From Bacteroidales bacterium (lineage in GTDB: Bacteria; Bacteroidota; Bacteroidia; Bacteroidales; UBA12077), in contig JAUVUS010000104.1 in assembly GCA_030600865.1 (NCBI GenBank), positions 1 to 7,689 of the forward strand: 7,689 nt of DNA, written 5' to 3'. The first letter of the stretch is position 1. Every line of letters begins with the position of its first letter. Positions 7,143 to 7,689 of the stretch are shown here, piece after piece. Made by a program: the position numbers and the translations under genes. The notes beneath the pieces are model-generated. The model saw only the letters and a program-made list of their open reading frames with translations. It was not told where the DNA came from and did not search any database.

Positions 7143-7242
7143 AACGAAAAAATTAACTTAACCTTACCGGTGAATTTATATTGAATTGTTATATTTTATT
7201 ACATAAAAACTGATATTAAAATATTACTTATAAAAAGATTTT
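7114..7242 (-). ncRNA. Candidate small RNA or attenuated leader
   Basis: An ECF-type promoter and a strand-specific intrinsic terminator bracket this segment, predicting a transcript of roughly 125-130 nt starting near 7242 and ending in the U-run at 7114. It holds no ORF; its only ATG is followed directly by a stop codon. Most of the RNA is very AT-rich and unstructured except for the terminator stem and a short island with ACCGGT. I do not recognise a known RNA family. The alternative is that it is a leader for the nucleotidase gene, whose start is about 120 nt further on, with the hairpin as an attenuator. The existence of the transcript is an inference from the two flanking signals. Confidence 0.35.
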
Positions 7243-7247
7243 ATTAA

Positions 7248-7276
7248 ATAGACTTCTCTTTTACAAAAAAGTTGCA
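7248..7276 (-). promoter_or_regulatory. ECF (extracytoplasmic-function) sigma-type promoter on the minus strand
   Basis: Read on the minus strand, TGCAACTT starts at 7276 and GTCTAT occupies 7253-7248. AAC and GTC are separated by exactly 17 nt, the geometry of the ECF/sigma-E consensus (GGAACTT-N15-GTCTAA). The run of T after AAC and the TATTTAAT after GTC also resemble promoters I associate with Bacteroidota ECF sigma factor genes. Six fixed bases with fixed spacing will occur a few times by chance in a window of this size; the flanking matches and the downstream terminator raise the likelihood. Confidence 0.45.
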
Positions 7277-7303
7277 GTAAATTTCATTTTTTTAATATTT
7301 TTA
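7272..7303 (+). promoter_or_regulatory. Weak primary-sigma-type promoter for the cysteate synthase gene
   Basis: TATTTTTA (7296-7303) differs from the -7 consensus TAnnTTTG only at the last base, and a TTG (7272-7274) lies 21 nt upstream, an acceptable -33 position. The box ends 29 nt before the ATG. The TTG lies inside the -35 element of the ECF-type promoter on the other strand, so the two would be mutually exclusive if both are used. Confidence 0.3.
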
Positions 7304-7332
7304 CCAATTCATTTAATCAAAACACAATAAAA

Positions 7333-7689
7333 ATGTCAAAAGAATTTAAAGCAACAGAATACATTTTACAATCAGTTAATACCGGCAAACAGTTTAAGGA
7401 TGCAGGTTGGACTTTAGATGCTCCGGGAGAAGATAAACCATCTTTAATTCGTGCTATATATCAGAAAAAGCAAATTGATGTTAAAGACCAATCGCATGGT
7501 ATATACAGATTTGCAGACTGGTTACCAATACATAAAACACTGGAAGGCTCATCAGCTCCTGTTACATATAAAAGTAAAGGATTAGCAAATCATTTAGGCT
7601 TAACAAATTTATATATCACCTTTAGTGGATATTGGCCTGAAATAGGCTCAAATTTTCCAACCTGTTCATTTAAAGAAACAGAAGCATAT
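7333..7689 (+). CDS. Cysteate synthase-type PLP-dependent enzyme (3' end cut by window edge)
   Basis: The first 119 residues are present, starting at an ATG with no Shine-Dalgarno sequence. The protein belongs to the fold-type II PLP enzymes related to threonine synthase. The segments GIYRFADWLP (56-65), SSAPVTYKSKGLA (73-85), FSGYWPEIG (97-105) and TCSFKETEAY (110-119) match what I recall of the cysteate synthase branch (phosphoserine plus sulfite giving L-cysteate). Lys114 in CSFKE is the expected PLP Schiff-base lysine. In methanogens this enzyme feeds coenzyme M synthesis; Bacteroidota lack coenzyme M, and there cysteate is condensed with a fatty acyl unit to start capnine and sulfonolipid synthesis. 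A general threonine synthase is less likely because the DWLP and GYWPE segments are distinctive. The cysteate acyltransferase and reductase genes may lie beyond the right edge. Confidence 0.8.
   Translation, partial: MSKEFKATEYILQSVNTGKQFKDAGWTLDAPGEDKPSLIRAIYQKKQIDVKDQSHGIYRFADWLPIHKTLEGSSAPVTYKSKGLANHLGLTNLYITFSGYWPEIGSNFPTCSFKETEAY

Larger units (their letters stand above)
7016..7332. other. Divergent intergenic region between nucleotidase and cysteate synthase genes
   Basis: This 317-bp AT-rich stretch has no credible ORF on either strand. It holds, from left to right, the rest of the nucleotidase -7 box, a minus-strand intrinsic terminator, a featureless AT-rich block with a single GC-richer island (about 7160-7173, containing ACCGGT), an ECF-sigma-like promoter on the minus strand, and a weak primary-sigma-like promoter for the plus-strand gene. 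These elements are listed separately. Together they suggest a short non-coding transcript on the minus strand. Confidence 0.6.

Noticed and set aside
7143..7332. A riboswitch in the leader of the cysteate synthase gene
   Set aside because: The likely leader is only about 20-25 nt and no structured, GC-containing aptamer-like element can be seen on the plus strand.

Overview
The window looks like a chromosomal segment of a low-GC member of the Bacteroidota, probably a Bacteroidales- or Marinilabiliales-like or related marine lineage. The evidence is a PorV-family type IX secretion protein, an exported tricorn-type protease, a C4 zinc-finger TraR/DksA protein, matches to the Bacteroidota -7 promoter box (TAnnTTTG), and no Shine-Dalgarno sequences before the start codons. 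No mobile element, CRISPR array, tRNA or rRNA was seen.

Left part (1-1620, minus strand). A PorV/LptO-type outer-membrane protein runs off the left edge. Upstream of it, and separated by a strong minus-strand terminator, is a small TraR/DksA-type transcription factor. The two are therefore probably separate transcription units. A perfect 20-nt palindrome lies about 45 nt upstream of the TraR/DksA start.

Middle part (1634-5450, plus strand). A 101-residue three-helix membrane protein of unknown function comes first. It is followed by a 1094-residue signal-peptide-bearing tricorn protease homologue (peptidase family S41) with two beta-propellers, a PDZ domain and a recognisable His/Ser/Glu active site. 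A textbook intrinsic terminator follows it.

Right part (5494-6991, minus strand). A UshA/5'-nucleotidase-type lipoprotein converges on the tricorn gene. A degenerate tandem array of a 7-bp unit (ATTTGRN) lies at its 3' end and runs over its stop codon. It has a perfect -7 promoter box just upstream of its start.

Right edge (7016-7689). The 317-bp divergent intergenic region is the most interesting stretch. On the minus strand it carries an extracytoplasmic-function (ECF) sigma-type promoter (GCAACTT-N15-GTCTAT). About 100 nt further on is an intrinsic terminator that pairs properly only in the minus-strand RNA. Together they predict an unannotated transcript of roughly 125-130 nt with no ORF: a candidate small RNA, or an attenuated leader of the nucleotidase gene. 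On the plus strand begins a PLP-dependent cysteate synthase-type enzyme, cut by the right edge. In Bacteroidota this enzyme points to sulfonolipid (capnine) synthesis.

Functionally the genes share a cell-envelope theme: T9SS outer-membrane protein, exported protease, nucleotide-scavenging lipoprotein and sulfonolipid precursor enzyme. Apart from that there is no sign of a single operon; each gene appears to be its own transcription unit.
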